Of a DNA stretch of 6,129 bases, positions 4,403-6,129 are shown one piece after another. The position numbers were made by a program, and so were the translations under genes. The notes under the pieces are model-generated. The model saw only the letters and a program-made list of their open reading frames with translations. It made no database searches and was not told the origin of the DNA. The stretch is taken from contig SOKA01000067.1 of NCBI GenBank assembly GCA_004376105.1, forward strand, positions 1-6,129, given 5' to 3'. Source of the DNA: Dehalococcoidia bacterium. GTDB taxonomy: Bacteria > Chloroflexota > Dehalococcoidia > Dehalococcoidales > E44-bin46. Positions within the stretch are counted from its first letter, which is position 1, and every line of letters begins with the position of its first letter.

Positions 4403-6129
4403 ATATCCAAGTTCCTGACGCTTCTGGCGTGGGCTTGGATGAAGGCTTTGCGGGGTGGGACTTCTTCACCCATTAGTACATGGAATATGTGGTCGGCGCT
4501 GGCGGCATCATCTACACTGACGGCAAGTAGGGTGCGGCTAGTTGGATTCATAGTCGTTTCCCACAGTTGCTCAGCACTCATCTCCCCCAGACCCTTATAC
4601 CGCTGAACCTCCACCTTTTTAGCCTCTTTTAGCTTATGCATTACCTCTTCCTTTTCTTGTTCAGAGTAAACCCAGTGCTCAAGCTTGCTCGCTTTGATCC
4701 GGTATAGGGGCGGTTGGGCAATGAACAGGTGCTCACGGTTAATCAGCTCCACCATATGGCGGAAGAAGAAGGTTAGCAGCAGGGTGCGGATGTGAGAGCC
4801 ATCAACATCAGCGTCAGTCATAATGATAACCCGATGATAACGGAGCTTTGATAGGTCAAATTCATCGTCTATGCCAGCGCCAAGAGCAGTAATGATGGCG
4901 CGGATTTCTTCATGAGCTAGCATCTTATCTAAGCGCGCCTTTTCCACATTGAGGATCTTGCCCCGCAGTGGCAAGATAGCCTGAAAGCGACGATTCCTTC
5001 CCTGCTTGGCTGAACCACCGGCTGAGTCTCCCTCCACTAGGTATAGTTCACGGTAAGATGGGTCTTTCTCTGAGCAATCAGCCAGTTTGCCGGGCAGGGT
5101 GGCTGTATCCAGACTGCTCCTCTTGACAATTAAATCACGAGCCTTTCGGGCGGCTTCTCTGGCTCTGGCAGCGGTGAGGCACTTATCTATAATTCTTTTG
5201 GCATCATCGGGGTGTTCCTCAAGGTAGAGGGATAGACCCTCGCCTACTGCGCTCTCCACCAGGCTTTTGATCTCAGGATTGCCCAGCCTGGCTTTAATCT
5301 GGCCTTCAAACTGTGGTTCGGCAAGCTTAACACTAATAATGGCGGTAAGCCCTTCTCTGACATCATCACCTATCAGGTTGGGCTCGTCCTCTTTGATAAA
5401 CTTGTTCTTGCGGGCATAGTCATTAAGCACTCGGGTTAGTGCTGTGCGGAAGCCGGTAAGGTGAGTACCTCCATCCACGGTATTAACACAGTTAGCGAAG
5501 CTAAAGGTGGACTCGGCAAAGCCATCATTATACTGAAGGGCGGCCTCAACTATAGTGCTATTTATCAGTTTAGACATATAGAGAGGTTGGCGGTGGCGGA
5601 CTTCCCGGTTTCGGTTAAGGTAGCGAATGAAGCTAGTAATTCCACCCTCAAAGTAGAAGGTCGTCTCGCTATCTTTCTTTTCATCCTTGAGACATATTTC
5701 CAGCCCCTTATTCAGGTAGGCCATTTCTCGTATTCGCTGGCTCAGGGTATTAAAATCATAGCTGACCTTGCCGAATATCCCCTCATCGGCGAGGAAGGTA
5801 ATGGTAGTGCCGGTATCACTGGCTTCACCAACCTGTGTCACCTCTCCTTGGGGTATGCCTTGCCTATACTCCTGTTGATAGAGCTTGCCATCGCGCCTGA
5901 CATTGACCTTGAGGCAGGAGCAAAGGGCATTTACTACTGAAGCCCCTACCCCATGTAGCCCACCTGATACCTGGTAGGTCTTACCGCCAAATTTTGCCCC
6001 AGCGTGCAGTGTGGTCATTACTGTCTCCAGGGCTGATGCATTGGTGGCGGGGTGAATTTCTACGGGAATGCCGCGCCCATTATCTTCAACTCTGACGTTA
6101 TTATCTTGTTGAATGACGACCACAATTTT
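4399..6129 (-). CDS. gyrB: DNA gyrase subunit B, 5'-truncated by the window edge
   Basis: GyrB is the ATPase and Toprim subunit of DNA gyrase, which with GyrA introduces negative supercoils. The reading frame is open through base 6129, giving 576 visible residues (numbered from 6129). By alignment to E. coli D73, about 57 N-terminal residues are missing, including the expected catalytic Glu and Mg-binding Asn. Visible parts are the GHKL motif DNGRGIP (16-22), the ATP-lid GGLHGVGAS (56-64), the QTK-loop equivalent QIK (277-279), Toprim EGDSAGG (366-372) and DADVD (439-443), RYKGLGEM (510-517) and the terminal SVRNLDI. It lacks the long proteobacterial insertion. The in-frame GTG at 6123 is internal, not the start. 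The frame is intact. GyrB fits better than ParE given its place near dnaA, but these paralogues are similar. Confidence 0.93.
   Translation of the reverse strand, partial: KIVVVIQQDNNVRVEDNGRGIPVEIHPATNASALETVMTTLHAGAKFGGKTYQVSGGLHGVGASVVNALCSCLKVNVRRDGKLYQQEYRQGIPQGEVTQVGEASDTGTTITFLADEGIFGKVSYDFNTLSQRIREMAYLNKGLEICLKDEKKDSETTFYFEGGITSFIRYLNRNREVRHRQPLYMSKLINSTIVEAALQYNDGFAESTFSFANCVNTVDGGTHLTGFRTALTRVLNDYARKNKFIKEDEPNLIGDDVREGLTAIISVKLAEPQFEGQIKARLGNPEIKSLVESAVGEGLSLYLEEHPDDAKRIIDKCLTAARAREAARKARDLIVKRSSLDTATLPGKLADCSEKDPSYRELYLVEGDSAGGSAKQGRNRRFQAILPLRGKILNVEKARLDKMLAHEEIRAIITALGAGIDDEFDLSKLRYHRVIIMTDADVDGSHIRTLLLTFFFRHMVELINREHLFIAQPPLYRIKASKLEHWVYSEQEKEEVMHKLKEAKKVEVQRYKGLGEMSAEQLWETTMNPTSRTLLAVSVDDAASADHIFHVLMGEEVPPRKAFIQAHARSVRNLDI
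4405..4440. terminator. nested hairpin at the pyrE/gyrB convergent junction
   Basis: ATCCAAG (4405-4411) pairs perfectly with CTTGGAT (4434-4440). Inside, ACGC (4418-4421) pairs with GCGT (4427-4430) around a 5-nt loop. It starts 2 nt after the pyrE stop and lies within the last codons of gyrB. There is no U-tract on the pyrE side and only ATTT on the gyrB side, so it is not a classical intrinsic terminator. It may end or stabilise either transcript. Confidence 0.3.

Noticed and set aside
5461..5940. 159-codon open frame on the + strand opposite gyrB
   Set aside because: It lies wholly antisense to conserved gyrase domains, shows no recognisable motif, and is explained as a shadow of gyrB codon use.
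1..6129. novel defence, mobile or biosynthetic system
   Set aside because: All coding sequence is accounted for by five conserved housekeeping genes. I saw no transposase, integrase, CRISPR repeats, tRNA or rRNA.

Overview
The window is chromosomal housekeeping DNA around a replication-initiation locus. It has four complete genes on the + strand, dnaA, obg (cgtA), nadD and pyrE, followed by a 5'-truncated gyrB on the - strand. The order dnaA-obg-nadD-gyrB, a DnaA starting with SAQQIWETALGELQ, moderate GC content, and Obg/NadD proteins of the Dehalococcoides type all suggest a member of the Dehalococcoidia (Chloroflexota). This assignment rests on recalled gene order and protein style, not on a database search.

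Layout. Positions 1-365 are non-coding. They hold a perfect 55-bp direct repeat (1-55 and 186-240), an AT-rich stretch with a possible promoter, and the dnaA ribosome binding site. dnaA runs 366-1703, and its start is set by a GAAAGGAG Shine-Dalgarno. The 233-bp dnaA-obg gap (1704-1936) ends in a 66-bp tract that is about 89% A+T. It carries one near-match to a DnaA box inside a small perfect inverted repeat and is the best oriC candidate in the window. obg (1937-3202), nadD (3207-3812) and pyrE (3833-4402) look like one operon. obg has no visible Shine-Dalgarno, nadD starts 4 nt after the obg stop, and pyrE has a strong AGGAGG. gyrB (4399 to beyond 6129, - strand) converges on pyrE so tightly that the two stop codons overlap. 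A nested hairpin lies at the junction.

How the genes fit together. DnaA and GyrB act in replication initiation and supercoiling. Obg is a GTPase of ribosome assembly and stress control. NadD makes the NAD precursor NaAD, and PyrE makes OMP for pyrimidines. The set links DNA replication, ribosome assembly and nucleotide supply.

I found no defence system, mobile element or other clearly new system. The points most worth a second look are: (a) DnaA lacks the usual Asp-His-Thr DNA-contact triad in domain IV (Asn-Pro-Ala instead), and the flanking non-coding DNA lacks consensus DnaA boxes; (b) the 55-bp repeat starts exactly at base 1, so it may be a collapsed 185-bp tandem unit; (c) gyrB is inverted and pyrE sits next to it, unlike the gene order I recall for Dehalococcoides; (d) there are single-residue departures in the Obg G3 motif, the GyrB QTK loop and the PyrE catalytic loop.
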